A stretch of DNA of 6,898 nt, from positions 1 through 6,898 of the forward strand of contig JAHFBU010000090.1 in NCBI GenBank assembly GCA_023249795.1. Direction: 5' to 3'. Both the position numbers and the translations under genes were made by a program. Shown one piece after another: positions 1 to 5,445 of the stretch. Origin of the DNA: Syntrophaceae bacterium. GTDB lineage: Bacteria > Desulfobacterota > Syntrophia > Syntrophales > UBA5619. The notes under the pieces were generated by a model. That model searched no databases, was not told the origin of the DNA, and was given only the letters and a program-made list of their open reading frames with translations. Position 1 is the first letter of the stretch. Every line of letters begins with the position of its first letter.

Positions 1-524
1 CCGATGCCGCTTAAAATGGAGATGTCCTTGGGCAGACCCAACAGTTTAGGAAACTGGCCAAGGATGATGAGCGCTCCTACACCGCTGAGATAGCCGGAGA
101 CGACCGGATAGGGAATGTATTTGATGAAACGGCCGCCTCCCAGCACCCCGTAGAGGAGTTCAAGGATTCCTGCCAGGAGTCCCACAAGCATCAGAACAAC
201 AACGGCGCTTTCAGGTGAGAAATTCCCTGTATTGATAATCTCCGCCGCCAGGGCGCCCATGACGGCGGCGGCGGGGGCGGAAGGCGCGGAAATCAGACGC
301 GGCGCTCCGCCGAGCGGGGCAATCAGGCCGAAGGCAATCGAACCGACGATGCCTGCGATGGAGCCATAGGCGACATATTGTGGACCCAGCACGGCATAGA
401 CCGCAATACCGAAGGCGATCGCCGCCGGCATCGCCACCAGCATGGCGGCAAATCCACCCCAGAGATCTCCGGTAATCTGGTGGTAACCGCCAACCCTCTG
501 TAAAAGGATCTTCATCGATGGCAT
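1..524 (-). CDS. SulP-family anion transporter, N-terminal part (runs off the left edge)
   Basis: Minus-strand frame open from the ATG at 524 to the window edge: 174 residues and no stop, so the C-terminal membrane helices and any STAS domain lie outside. SulP proteins are inner-membrane permeases for sulfate, bicarbonate or related anions; the substrate cannot be told from this part. Visible are a short cytoplasmic N-terminus, then GDLWGGFAAMLVAMPAAIAFG (about residues 19-39), which fits SulP helix 1, followed by hydrophobic segments at about 43-68, 83-97, 106-128 and 140-156. The Pro/Ala-rich stretch APRLISAPSAPAAAV (74-88) matches the half-helix region that lines the SulP substrate site. 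The start is chosen because GGAGG (529-533) lies 4 bases upstream; a second ATG at 515, 13 bases from the same site, is possible. Family call fairly sure, substrate unknown. Confidence 0.8.
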   Translation of the reverse strand, partial: MPSMKILLQRVGGYHQITGDLWGGFAAMLVAMPAAIAFGIAVYAVLGPQYVAYGSIAGIVGSIAFGLIAPLGGAPRLISAPSAPAAAVMGALAAEIINTGNFSPESAVVVLMLVGLLAGILELLYGVLGGGRFIKYIPYPVVSGYLSGVGALIILGQFPKLLGLPKDISILSGI

Positions 525-615
525 GGCCCCTCCGAAAACATTGAAACGGAAAAGCCGGTCCGGAATATCGCTCCGTCCCGCCGGGTTTGTGTTACTGGAA
601 TGAATCGTTCGACGC

Positions 616-639
616 GTGACCCCATTTTAGGCAGGTCAC
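616..639. promoter_or_regulatory. Inverted repeat in the SulP gene leader (GTGACC-N12-GGTCAC)
   Basis: Perfect 6-base arms at 616-621 and 634-639 around a 12-base centre, about 92 bases upstream of the transporter start. It could be an operator half-site pair or a leader hairpin; an inner CC/GG pairing adds a little RNA stability. No known regulator is recognised. Confidence 0.3.
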
Positions 640-652
640 AATTTCTATTGAA

Positions 653-667
653 TATGATTTTATCATA
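653..667. promoter_or_regulatory. AT-rich palindrome TATGAT-TTT-ATCATA upstream of the SulP gene
   Basis: Perfect 6-base arms around a 3-base centre. On the minus strand the arm reads TATGAT, which resembles a -10 box for the transporter, but no good -35 lies 16-18 bases upstream. It is operator-like in shape and position (about 130 bases from the start codon). Function is inferred only. Confidence 0.25.
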
Positions 668-1019
668 AATGCCGGGGAATGATACGAAAATATTCCATGG
701 TATTGTTTGAGCAACCACGCCGATACGGTATAATGCAATAGCACCACCAGCCGCATGGCATCCATTCCTGAAGGGGATCGATATGACGACGATGTTGACG
801 AAAGCGTTCAGGAGTAGATTAACGTTGGCGCCGCGGTATCCGGCAGCTCGAATCCCTGAGAACCGCCACAAGATTCATGCTGACCCCCATCGTTTATGGC
901 GTGGAGTATCCGTGGTTGGTTCTGATCTTCAGGGGAATATTTGTGGGCATCGGTATCCGCAAAAGGTGTAAAACTTGAGGGGACAGGGAGACGATTCTTT
1001 GACAATTTGACCACAATCT
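668..1019. other. Stretch with no convincing gene
   Basis: I see no family-recognisable protein here on either strand. The only coding-like hints are on the plus strand: AAGGGG placed 7 bases before the ATG at 783, opening a 62-residue frame, and in another frame a hydrophobic tail (MLTPIVYGVEYPWLVLIF, 877 onward, stop at 978). These could be one small gene broken by a frameshift, or chance. Confidence 0.4.
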
Positions 1020-1054
1020 AAGAAAAGGGGCTAACCATAAATGGCGAACCCTTT
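1020..1054 (-). terminator. Terminator-like hairpin, probably the original tRNA-Val terminator
   Basis: Read on the minus strand: an imperfect stem starting AAAGGG, ending CCCCTTT, with CCA/TGG pairing near the tip, followed by TTTTCTT. It begins 8 bases beyond the CCA of the tRNA-Val fragment at 1063-1110, the same spacing as the perfect terminator after the intact tRNA at 3968. It shares the string AAAAGGGGCTA (plus strand) with that terminator. The likely reading is that this is the old terminator, separated from the tRNA's 5' part by the insertion. Confidence 0.55.
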
Positions 1055-1061
1055 GTCATAT

Positions 1062-1110
1062 ATGGTAGGCGGTACTGGGACTGAACCAGTGACTTCTACC
1101 GTGTAAAGGT
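1062..1110 (-). repeat. Displaced 3' part of tRNA-Val (left attachment site)
   Basis: A 49-base copy of 3967-4015 in the same orientation with two differences (1081 versus 3986, 1105 versus 4010). It contains the 3' part of a tRNA-Val: most of the anticodon stem and loop, the variable loop, the complete T arm, the 3' acceptor strand and an encoded CCA. The D arm and 5' acceptor strand are absent, because similarity stops sharply after 1110, so it cannot make a tRNA. Its anticodon would be TAC instead of CAC. A partial tRNA copy at one end and an intact tRNA at the other is the usual mark of tyrosine-recombinase integration into a tRNA gene. Confidence 0.8.
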
Positions 1111-1122
1111 GACAGCATGTCA
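1110..1122. repeat. Palindrome TGACA-GCA-TGTCA next to the left attachment site
   Basis: Perfect 5-base arms around GCA, starting at the last base of the tRNA-derived repeat. It lies where the island's own sequence begins, so a binding site for a recombinase or accessory protein is conceivable, but chance is also possible for arms this short. Confidence 0.25.
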
Positions 1123-1176
1123 TCGCTACCCTATACGTTCAATACCTTACAAGCATCTTGAGGCGCGAAAAGCTCT

Positions 1177-1210
1177 GTGTCGCGGTTCGTTTTCGTCTAA
1201 ACCGCTACAC
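1177..1210. repeat. Hairpin-forming inverted repeat inside the left island end
   Basis: GTGT-C-GCGGTT (1177-1187) can pair with AACCGC-T-ACAC (1200-1210) around a 12-base loop, one mismatch in 11. No T-run follows, so it does not look like an intrinsic terminator. Its right arm overlaps the repeat at 1200-1223. It lies about 90 bases past the end of the dinB reading frame (minus strand, stop at 1300). Confidence 0.35.
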
Positions 1211-1223
1211 TTACCCGCTACGG
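1200..1223 (+). repeat. Left copy of the 24-bp island-end repeat
   Basis: Matches 3894-3917 at 21 of 24 positions in the same orientation. Each copy contains two CCGCTAC-like units 13 bases apart (1202-1208 and 1215-1221 here). In the circular form of the island the two copies would flank the attachment core, the position of integrase arm-type sites. That role is inference. Confidence 0.45.
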
Positions 1224-1299
1224 TAAAAGAGGGGTCGCCAAAATCTTTTTTTAGGTACATCGCCACTCCCCTACCCGGATACATAATACATGCAGCCGG

Positions 1300-2484
1300 C
1301 TATTTCTTAACCAAAGCGGCAAAGGTTATTTTTTCAGAGCCGTGCTTGTTCCTTATTTTGTCCATAGCCCTGTCAATTCGTTCGTTTCTATCGTTCTTCA
1401 TGCTTTCTTCCATTTTATCGAAAAGCGACATCTGGCACGAAGAGCATGCTTCGTCAAATCCCGAGAGGCTTATCCCTAATAATCTTACAGGATGGAATCT
1501 ATTCCAATTTTTCTCAAGCAGACTGCAACCAGCCTGGTATATTTCTTTGGTGGTGCAGGTTGCAGGAATGGTTGCCTGCCTTGTGACTACCTGAAAATTG
1601 GAATATTTCAGGGTGATATCGACGGTACGACCTTTTTTTTCATGCCTCCGTGCAGTTGTGCCGACATCATCGGCGAGCTCCATGAGAACCAGCTTCGCGT
1701 TCTCAATGGCGGATATGTCTTCCGGCAGTGTTTTCGAGCGTCCGATTGACTTCATATCGTCAGCCATGTGAGCGACGACAGGGGAATTGTCAATCCCGTT
1801 TGCATGCAAATAAATCTCATGCCCGCCTTTACCGAAAGTCTTCATAATAAGGTCAGTATTTGACCTCGCCAGCTCACCTACGGTCCGGATTCCCATACGG
1901 TTCAACTTTTCAGCGGTTTTACTTCCGATACCGTACATTTCTTTCACTGGAAGTGGCCATAGTTTTGCCGGGATATCATTTGCCCAGAGCTCCGTGATGC
2001 CGAGGGGCTTTTTCATTTCAGCCGCCATTTTCGCGAGGAATTTGTTTTCGGCGATTCCGATTGAGCACCAAAGACCAAGCCTGTCTTTGATTTCATCCAC
2101 TATCCGTTTTGCAGCGTCCACTGGCTTGCCAAAAAGCCCTTCCCCCCCGGTCATGTCAAGCCATGCTTCATCTATGCTATTCTGCTCAAGGATAGGTGTA
2201 TACTCCGACAGTAGTTCCATAACCACTTTTGATTTCTGCTCATAGAAGCGATGATCTGGCGGCACCAGGGTAATTTTGGGGCAAAGTTTCAAAGCCTCGT
2301 AAAGAACCATGGCAGTCTTGACCCCACGGGATCTTGCCTCATAATTTGCCGCGAGGATGATACCTGTACGCTTCTTTGGATCACCGGCGACAGCGGCGGG
2401 TATCCCGACAAGGGAATCGTTCCTCGTCATTTCACAGCTTATAAAAAAGGCATTCATATCAACAAGAAATATAACTTTTTGCAT
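1300..2484 (-). CDS. dinB: DNA polymerase IV-like Y-family polymerase
   Basis: 394 residues, normal for the family. Y-family polymerases copy past damaged bases with low fidelity. Palm and fingers: VDMNAFFISCE with metal-binding D9 and steric-gate F14, then SIDEAWLD with catalytic D105 and E106, and SIGIAENKFLAKMAA (141-155). Thumb: helix-hairpin-helix around LPVKEMYGIGSKTAEKL (178-194). The little-finger domain covers about 245-345. Near the C-terminus QMSLF (351-355) is a clear beta-clamp-binding motif, preceded by a CSSC pair (347-350). The start is the ATG at 2484 because AGAGAGG lies 6 bases upstream; an upstream ATG at 2544 would add 20 unlikely residues. A promoter fits at 2512-2540. 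It is the lone minus-strand gene of the island, divergent from the plus-strand pair. VDMNAFF and the CxxC/QxSLF tail remind me of Clostridia-type homologues, so transfer is possible. No obvious LexA box was seen. Confidence 0.93.
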   Translation of the reverse strand: MQKVIFLVDMNAFFISCEMTRNDSLVGIPAAVAGDPKKRTGIILAANYEARSRGVKTAMVLYEALKLCPKITLVPPDHRFYEQKSKVVMELLSEYTPILEQNSIDEAWLDMTGGEGLFGKPVDAAKRIVDEIKDRLGLWCSIGIAENKFLAKMAAEMKKPLGITELWANDIPAKLWPLPVKEMYGIGSKTAEKLNRMGIRTVGELARSNTDLIMKTFGKGGHEIYLHANGIDNSPVVAHMADDMKSIGRSKTLPEDISAIENAKLVLMELADDVGTTARRHEKKGRTVDITLKYSNFQVVTRQATIPATCTTKEIYQAGCSLLEKNWNRFHPVRLLGISLSGFDEACSSCQMSLFDKMEESMKNDRNERIDRAMDKIRNKHGSEKITFAALVKK

Positions 2485-2511
2485 GAGATACCTCTCTTGG
2501 CAACCGCCTCC

Positions 2512-2540
2512 ATTATCGGGTAATCTCGACATTTGTGCAA
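2512..2540 (-). promoter_or_regulatory. Probable dinB promoter
   Basis: On the minus strand: TTGCAC at 2535-2540, a 17-base spacer, and GATAAT at 2512-2517 (5 of 6 to the -10 consensus; the -35 is weak, 3 of 6). It lies 28 bases upstream of the chosen start at 2484, which puts the alternative start at 2544 outside the transcript. Confidence 0.45.
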
Positions 2541-2544
2541 CCAT

Positions 2545-2570
2545 GGATCAAACTGATGGATCAAACTGAT
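2545..2570. repeat. Two perfect tandem 13-bp units upstream of dinB
   Basis: GGATCAAACTGAT occurs twice head to tail (2545-2557, 2558-2570). It lies directly upstream of the probable dinB -35 box and about 70 bases before the probable promoter of the divergent pair. The position suits an operator or activator site acting on dinB; a simple replication-slippage duplication is the alternative. Confidence 0.6.
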
Positions 2571-2640
2571 TTTGCGTTCGGCGTCGTTTACGAGGAACTG
2601 CGGTGAATCTCAAGTAGCTCCCCGCAATGAACGTTTCTTT

Positions 2641-2669
2641 TTGACCTTTGGCGGCATTTTGAATATGCT
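2641..2669 (+). promoter_or_regulatory. Probable promoter of the small ORF-methyltransferase pair
   Basis: TTGACC (2641-2646, 5 of 6), 17-base spacer, TATGCT (2664-2669, 4 of 6). Transcription would start near 2676, upstream of the ATG at 2722 but downstream of a possible TTG start at 2572 and of the ATG at 2665, which supports the short form of the first gene. Confidence 0.45.
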
Positions 2670-2721
2670 CCTCGCCAATACCTTTACAGCTAATAAACAA
2701 AAGAAAACGGAATTCCATAAC

Positions 2722-2913
2722 ATGCCTCAAAATAGTAGCTCCTACCTCGACGATTCAGGAGATATAATCATCCCTTCTAACTCCGACGCCAAATACCATT
2801 ACTGGAATGGTGGCCAACCCTTATCAGAGACCCTGAAAGAGCTGACCGAAAAACCATATCCTGAAAATGCGGTTTGGACCATCGGTAATCGCCTTCCATT
2901 GAGGTCTTCATGA
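2722..2913 (+). CDS. Small protein of unknown function
   Basis: 63 residues with no family I can name. It is hydrophilic, without signal peptide or membrane segment. The N-terminus is Ser/Asn/Asp-rich, then SGDIIIP (12-18), an aromatic patch KYHYWNGGQ (24-32) and a likely amphipathic helix PLSETLKEL (33-41). The short patch followed by a helix suggests a compact binding module, which is inference. The stop overlaps the next gene's start as ATGA (2910-2913), strong evidence that it is translated and coupled to the methyltransferase-like protein. The start is uncertain: the frame stays open back to a TTG at 2572 and an ATG at 2665, but the probable promoter at 2641-2669 favours 2722; the ribosome site there is weak. 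Confidence 0.6.
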   Translation: MPQNSSSYLDDSGDIIIPSNSDAKYHYWNGGQPLSETLKELTEKPYPENAVWTIGNRLPLRSS

Positions 2914-3611
2914 TCCCTTGGCAGCTTCTCGACAGCGCACAGGTTCCCGGAGCAAAAGAATCAATTCACCTATACCAGCGTGGCAGGGAGTTCTCGATTA
3001 GGGTGGATGGTTTTGAGCTCATGAACAGTCGAATCCACGGATCAGAAGATGCCCTGTCGGATCTCGCCTGCGCAAGAATCGCGTCCATCCCCTCCCCCAA
3101 GATCCTGATCGGAGGGTTGGGCATGGGGTACACCCTGGCTGCGGCACTGAAGCGGCTCGGCGCCGACAGTCGGGTAGTGGTGGCCGAACTCATGCCGGCG
3201 GTAGTGGCGTGGAACCGGGGTCCACTTGCGGCTCTGGCAGGTCACCCTCTGGATGACGACCGGGTCACCGTGCGAGAAGTAGACGTTGCAGAAATTCTCC
3301 AGGCAGAGCAACGGGCCTACGATGCCATTCTGTTGGATGTGGATAATGGCCCCAAGGGCCTGACCCGGAAGAGCAACGACTGGCTCTACACCCGGGCCGG
3401 ACTGGATGCAGCCTTTACCGCACTGCGGCCTGCGGGCGTTTTCGCCCTATGGTCTGCAAGCCCCAGTGAGTCTTTCACGACGTTGCTACGAAATACGAGA
3501 TTGGAGGTTGTTGAGGAACGTGTCCGGAGGCGCGGGCCGCACGGAGGCGGATACCACACGATTTGGATCGCTCGTCTCGATGTGCGGCCTCGCGGCGCAG
3601 TTACCGGATGA
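2910..3611 (+). CDS. Spermidine-synthase-like SAM-methyltransferase-fold protein
   Basis: 233 residues. It has the Rossmann-like fold of class I SAM-dependent enzymes in the spermidine synthase superfamily: motif I ILIGGLGMGYTL (65-76), the acidic end of strand 2 VVVAEL with E93, and ILLDVDNGP (140-148) with D143. True spermidine synthases are usually near 280-300 residues with an N-terminal beta domain and a D-x-x-D signature; here the matching place reads DVDN, so the second Asp is lost and the N-terminal part is short. Polyamine synthesis is therefore unlikely; the reaction and substrate are unknown, and annotation pipelines would probably call it spermidine synthase. Probably cytosolic, with no signal peptide. 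GAGG (2901-2904) lies 5 bases before the ATG, which overlaps the upstream stop. The gene looks richer in G+C than dinB and the leader before it, consistent with a separate origin. Confidence 0.85.
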   Translation: MIPWQLLDSAQVPGAKESIHLYQRGREFSIRVDGFELMNSRIHGSEDALSDLACARIASIPSPKILIGGLGMGYTLAAALKRLGADSRVVVAELMPAVVAWNRGPLAALAGHPLDDDRVTVREVDVAEILQAEQRAYDAILLDVDNGPKGLTRKSNDWLYTRAGLDAAFTALRPAGVFALWSASPSESFTTLLRNTRLEVVEERVRRRGPHGGGYHTIWIARLDVRPRGAVTG

Positions 3612-3925
3612 ATTGTGCAGATTTTTGAGCGTGATTTTTGGGGAATCCTTTAGTATAGCCAACATCCTGAAGTCAGAAAGTCATATCTCGAAAAAGACAA
3701 GTGGTTACAATCAGTAACGCTTATCATTTAGCCTGAATCTCAAGCATTCCTGTTTTTCTGAAAAGGCTCGCTGATTACCAAATGGAAGACGCATAACCGC
3801 TTATTCCGTTGCCATCCTCTCATATTTTTCCTAACTCATCCGCCTTGGCCGCGACGGACAAAATTAGGGGGGAGTTTACTTTAAAAATGAGCGAACCGCT
3901 ACGCTCACCCGCTATGGAGGAAACC
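3612..3925. other. Gene-free right end of the island
   Basis: AT-rich stretch after the methyltransferase-like gene with no recognisable protein on either strand and no clear terminator for the plus-strand unit. Its only structure is the end repeat at 3894-3917 and a short GAGCG/CGCTC inverted repeat around 3889-3906. It may hold the worn remains of lost island genes. Confidence 0.45.
3894..3917 (+). repeat. Right copy of the 24-bp island-end repeat
   Basis: 21 of 24 identical to 1200-1223, direct orientation, with CCGCTAC and CCGCTAT units 13 bases apart (3896-3902, 3909-3915). It lies about 50 bases inside the right attachment repeat, against about 90 bases for the left copy. Confidence 0.45.
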
Positions 3926-3959
3926 AAAAAAGGGGCTACGGAACGAACCGTAACCCCTT
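3926..3959 (-). terminator. Intrinsic terminator of tRNA-Val
   Basis: On the minus strand, a 12-bp stem (AAGGGGTTACGG with CCGTAGCCCCTT, one G-T wobble), a 6-base loop TTCGTT and a T-run of six. It starts 8 bases after the tRNA CCA. In the island model this copy came in with the element. Confidence 0.9.
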
Positions 3960-3967
3960 ACTTTTAA

Positions 3968-4042
3968 TGGTAGGCGGTACTGGGATTGAACCAGTGACTT
4001 CTACCGTGTGAAGGTAGCACTCTCCCGCTGAGTTAACCGCCC
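3968..4042 (-). tRNA. tRNA-Val (anticodon CAC)
   Basis: 75 bases including encoded CCA. Acceptor stem GGGCGGT pairs with ACCGCCT (one G-T), discriminator A; D stem ACTC/GAGT; anticodon stem CTACC/GGTAG with loop TTCACAC, so anticodon CAC reading GUG; T stem ACTGG/CCAGT with loop TTCAATC. All parts are intact, so it should be functional. Its 3' part (from base 28 on) is repeated at 1062-1110, so the tRNA is the likely integration target of the island and its 3' part, including the anticodon, may come from the element. A promoter lies at 4054-4082 and a strong terminator at 3926-3959. Confidence 0.96.
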
Positions 4043-4053
4043 GAGCGGGCAAT

Positions 4054-4082
4054 GCTATATCCCAAAGGTCTCTCGTTTTCAA
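4054..4082 (-). promoter_or_regulatory. Promoter of tRNA-Val
   Basis: Minus strand: TTGAAA (4077-4082, 5 of 6), 17-base spacer, TATAGC (4054-4059, 4 of 6), then a GC-rich stretch up to the tRNA 5' end at 4042. A GC-rich discriminator is typical of stable-RNA promoters under stringent control. The tRNA can thus be expressed apart from the thiolase operon upstream. Confidence 0.55.
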
Positions 4083-4166
4083 GCGAAATATCAACGCGGC
4101 CGAGGTTTCATCAGTTCCCCGTAGCACTCCATTCGACTGTCACATGGCAGGTTAAGTCAGCAGGTT

Positions 4167-5363
4167 CTACAGCATCTCAAAAATTCCCGCCGCGCCCATC
4201 CCGCCGCCGATGCACATCGAAACGATCCCCCGCTTTGCCTTCCGCCTTTTGAGCTCGTGGAGAAGCTGGGCGGTCAGCTTGGCTCCGGTGCATCCGAGGG
4301 GATGGCCGAGGGCGATGGCGCCGCCGTTGGGGTTGATGTCGCCAGCCTTCAGACGGTCCTCAATTCCGATTGTCCGAATAGAATAGAGGGCCTGGGAGGC
4401 GAAGGCTTCGTTGATTTCGTAGACATCAATATCCTTCGTCGTAAGTCCCGCCATCTTAAGCACCTTTGGAATGGCATAGGCCGGTCCTACGCCCATCTCT
4501 TCCGCGCGGCATCCCACCACGGCATAGAAGGCCAGACGGGCGATCGGTTTCACCCCGATGGCCTTCGCCTTCTCCGCCGTCATCAAGAGGCAAAAGGCGG
4601 CGCCATCGGTCATCTGGGAAGAGTTGGCGGCCGTAACATTCCCTCCCTGTTTGAAGGGGGACTTTAGCTTGGCCATATCCTCAAGTTTGGTCGGCCAGCG
4701 AACGCCGTCGTCCGCATCAAAGACAAACTTCTCCCTAACGCGCTTTCCGCTCTTGTTGACTTTGTATTTAAAGGATGTAATCGGGATAATCTCCTCTTTG
4801 AATTTCCCCGCCTTAATCGCTTCATACGCGCGGCGGTTGCTTTCGAGACCGAATTTGTCCATGTCCTCCCGTGAAATATTATAACTGGCGGCCACATTTT
4901 CGGCGGTGATCCCCATGGAAACGTATACATTCGGCATTGTCCCGTCGAAGGCCCAGTCAGGACTGGGCCGAAATATATTTCCGCCCATCGGGATATGGGA
5001 CATCGTCTCACACCCCCCGGCAATCATGACCTCAGACCAGCCTGCCCGAATCTTTGCGGTGGCGTCTGCGATGGACTGCAGGCCGGAAGAACAGAAACGG
5101 TTGATGGTCATTCCTGAGGTCGTGATCGGTAAACCGGCGCCGACGGCCATGATCCGACCGAAATTCATCCCCTGCTCCGCCTCCGGGAAGGCACAGCCAA
5201 CTATCACGTCATCCACTTCCTCGGGTTTGAGCGAGGGGAACCGGGCCAGAAGACCCCTCAGGACCTGAATACCGATTTCATCCCCTCTCGTGGCGGCAAG
5301 GCCACCTTTTTTGTAACGACCGCCCGGACTCCTGACCGCTCCGACGATAACCGCATCGCTCAT
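4167..5363 (-). CDS. fadA: Acetyl-CoA C-acyltransferase (3-ketoacyl-CoA thiolase)
   Basis: 398 residues, full length for a degradative thiolase. It cleaves 3-ketoacyl-CoA with CoA to acetyl-CoA and a shortened acyl-CoA; the reaction is reversible, so in an anaerobe it may also condense. Catalytic residues are present: nucleophile C91 in INRFCSSGLQSIA, NEAF at 318-321, H354 in GGAIALGHPLGCTGAK, and C384 in SMCIGGGMGAAG. The start is the ATG at 5363, with AAGGAGG 6 bases upstream; an in-frame upstream start at 5420 would add 19 residues with no thiolase character. It follows the dehydrogenase/hydratase gene by 82 bases on the same strand, the usual fadN-fadA type order, and catalyses the next step. 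No clear terminator follows before the tRNA. Choice between short-chain acetoacetyl-CoA and longer substrates is not possible from sequence alone. Confidence 0.95.
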   Translation of the reverse strand: MSDAVIVGAVRSPGGRYKKGGLAATRGDEIGIQVLRGLLARFPSLKPEEVDDVIVGCAFPEAEQGMNFGRIMAVGAGLPITTSGMTINRFCSSGLQSIADATAKIRAGWSEVMIAGGCETMSHIPMGGNIFRPSPDWAFDGTMPNVYVSMGITAENVAASYNISREDMDKFGLESNRRAYEAIKAGKFKEEIIPITSFKYKVNKSGKRVREKFVFDADDGVRWPTKLEDMAKLKSPFKQGGNVTAANSSQMTDGAAFCLLMTAEKAKAIGVKPIARLAFYAVVGCRAEEMGVGPAYAIPKVLKMAGLTTKDIDVYEINEAFASQALYSIRTIGIEDRLKAGDINPNGGAIALGHPLGCTGAKLTAQLLHELKRRKAKRGIVSMCIGGGMGAAGIFEML

Positions 5364-5445
5364 GGTATTCCTCCTTTTCAATGGCCATCGACTATGGGTG
5401 GTTTGAATAAACTCCCGCAAACCCGCACGATGCCTCGGCCCCTGT

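Larger units (their letters stand above)
1062..4015. mobile_element. Small tRNA-Val-integrated genomic island, no integrase visible
   Basis: Bounded by the 49-bp direct repeat of the tRNA-Val 3' part (1062-1110 and 3967-4015); the right copy is inside the intact tRNA. Integration at the tRNA 3' half restores a working gene at one end and leaves a 3' fragment at the other, exactly as seen. Contents: dinB (minus), a small unknown gene and a methyltransferase-fold gene (plus), and a near-matching 24-bp repeat just inside each end. The beta-oxidation genes resume directly beyond the tRNA. The cargo is uneven in composition: the dinB and 3612-3960 areas are visibly more AT-rich than the methyltransferase gene. 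No recombinase, replication or transfer gene is present, so this is either a decayed element or one moved by an integrase elsewhere. A tRNA duplication followed by unrelated insertion is the main alternative. Confidence 0.6.

Noticed and set aside
512..871. 119-residue minus-strand frame upstream of the transporter
   Set aside because: Overlaps the SulP start in another frame, covers its leader and palindromes, and has no recognisable motif.
1110..1299. Possible remnant of an integrase C-terminus next to the left attachment site
   Set aside because: I looked for the R-H-R-Y tail of tyrosine recombinases on both strands; no frame gives a recognisable motif.
1109..1594. 161-residue plus-strand frame
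   Set aside because: Its second half is antisense to the C-terminus of dinB, its first half shows no family traits, and no ribosome site precedes it.
2485..2570. SOS (LexA) box in front of dinB
   Set aside because: No E. coli-type CTGT-N8-ACAG or Gram-positive GAAC-N4-GTTC site is present; lineage-specific boxes cannot be excluded.
2572..2721. Longer N-terminus for the small protein (TTG start at 2572)
   Set aside because: The extra 50 residues look like non-coding translation and lie largely upstream of the probable promoter's start point.
3936..4127. 63-residue minus-strand frame over the tRNA
   Set aside because: It is the translation of tRNA-Val and its terminator; the VTGSIPVPPT-type peptide is a well-known artefact of tRNA T arms.
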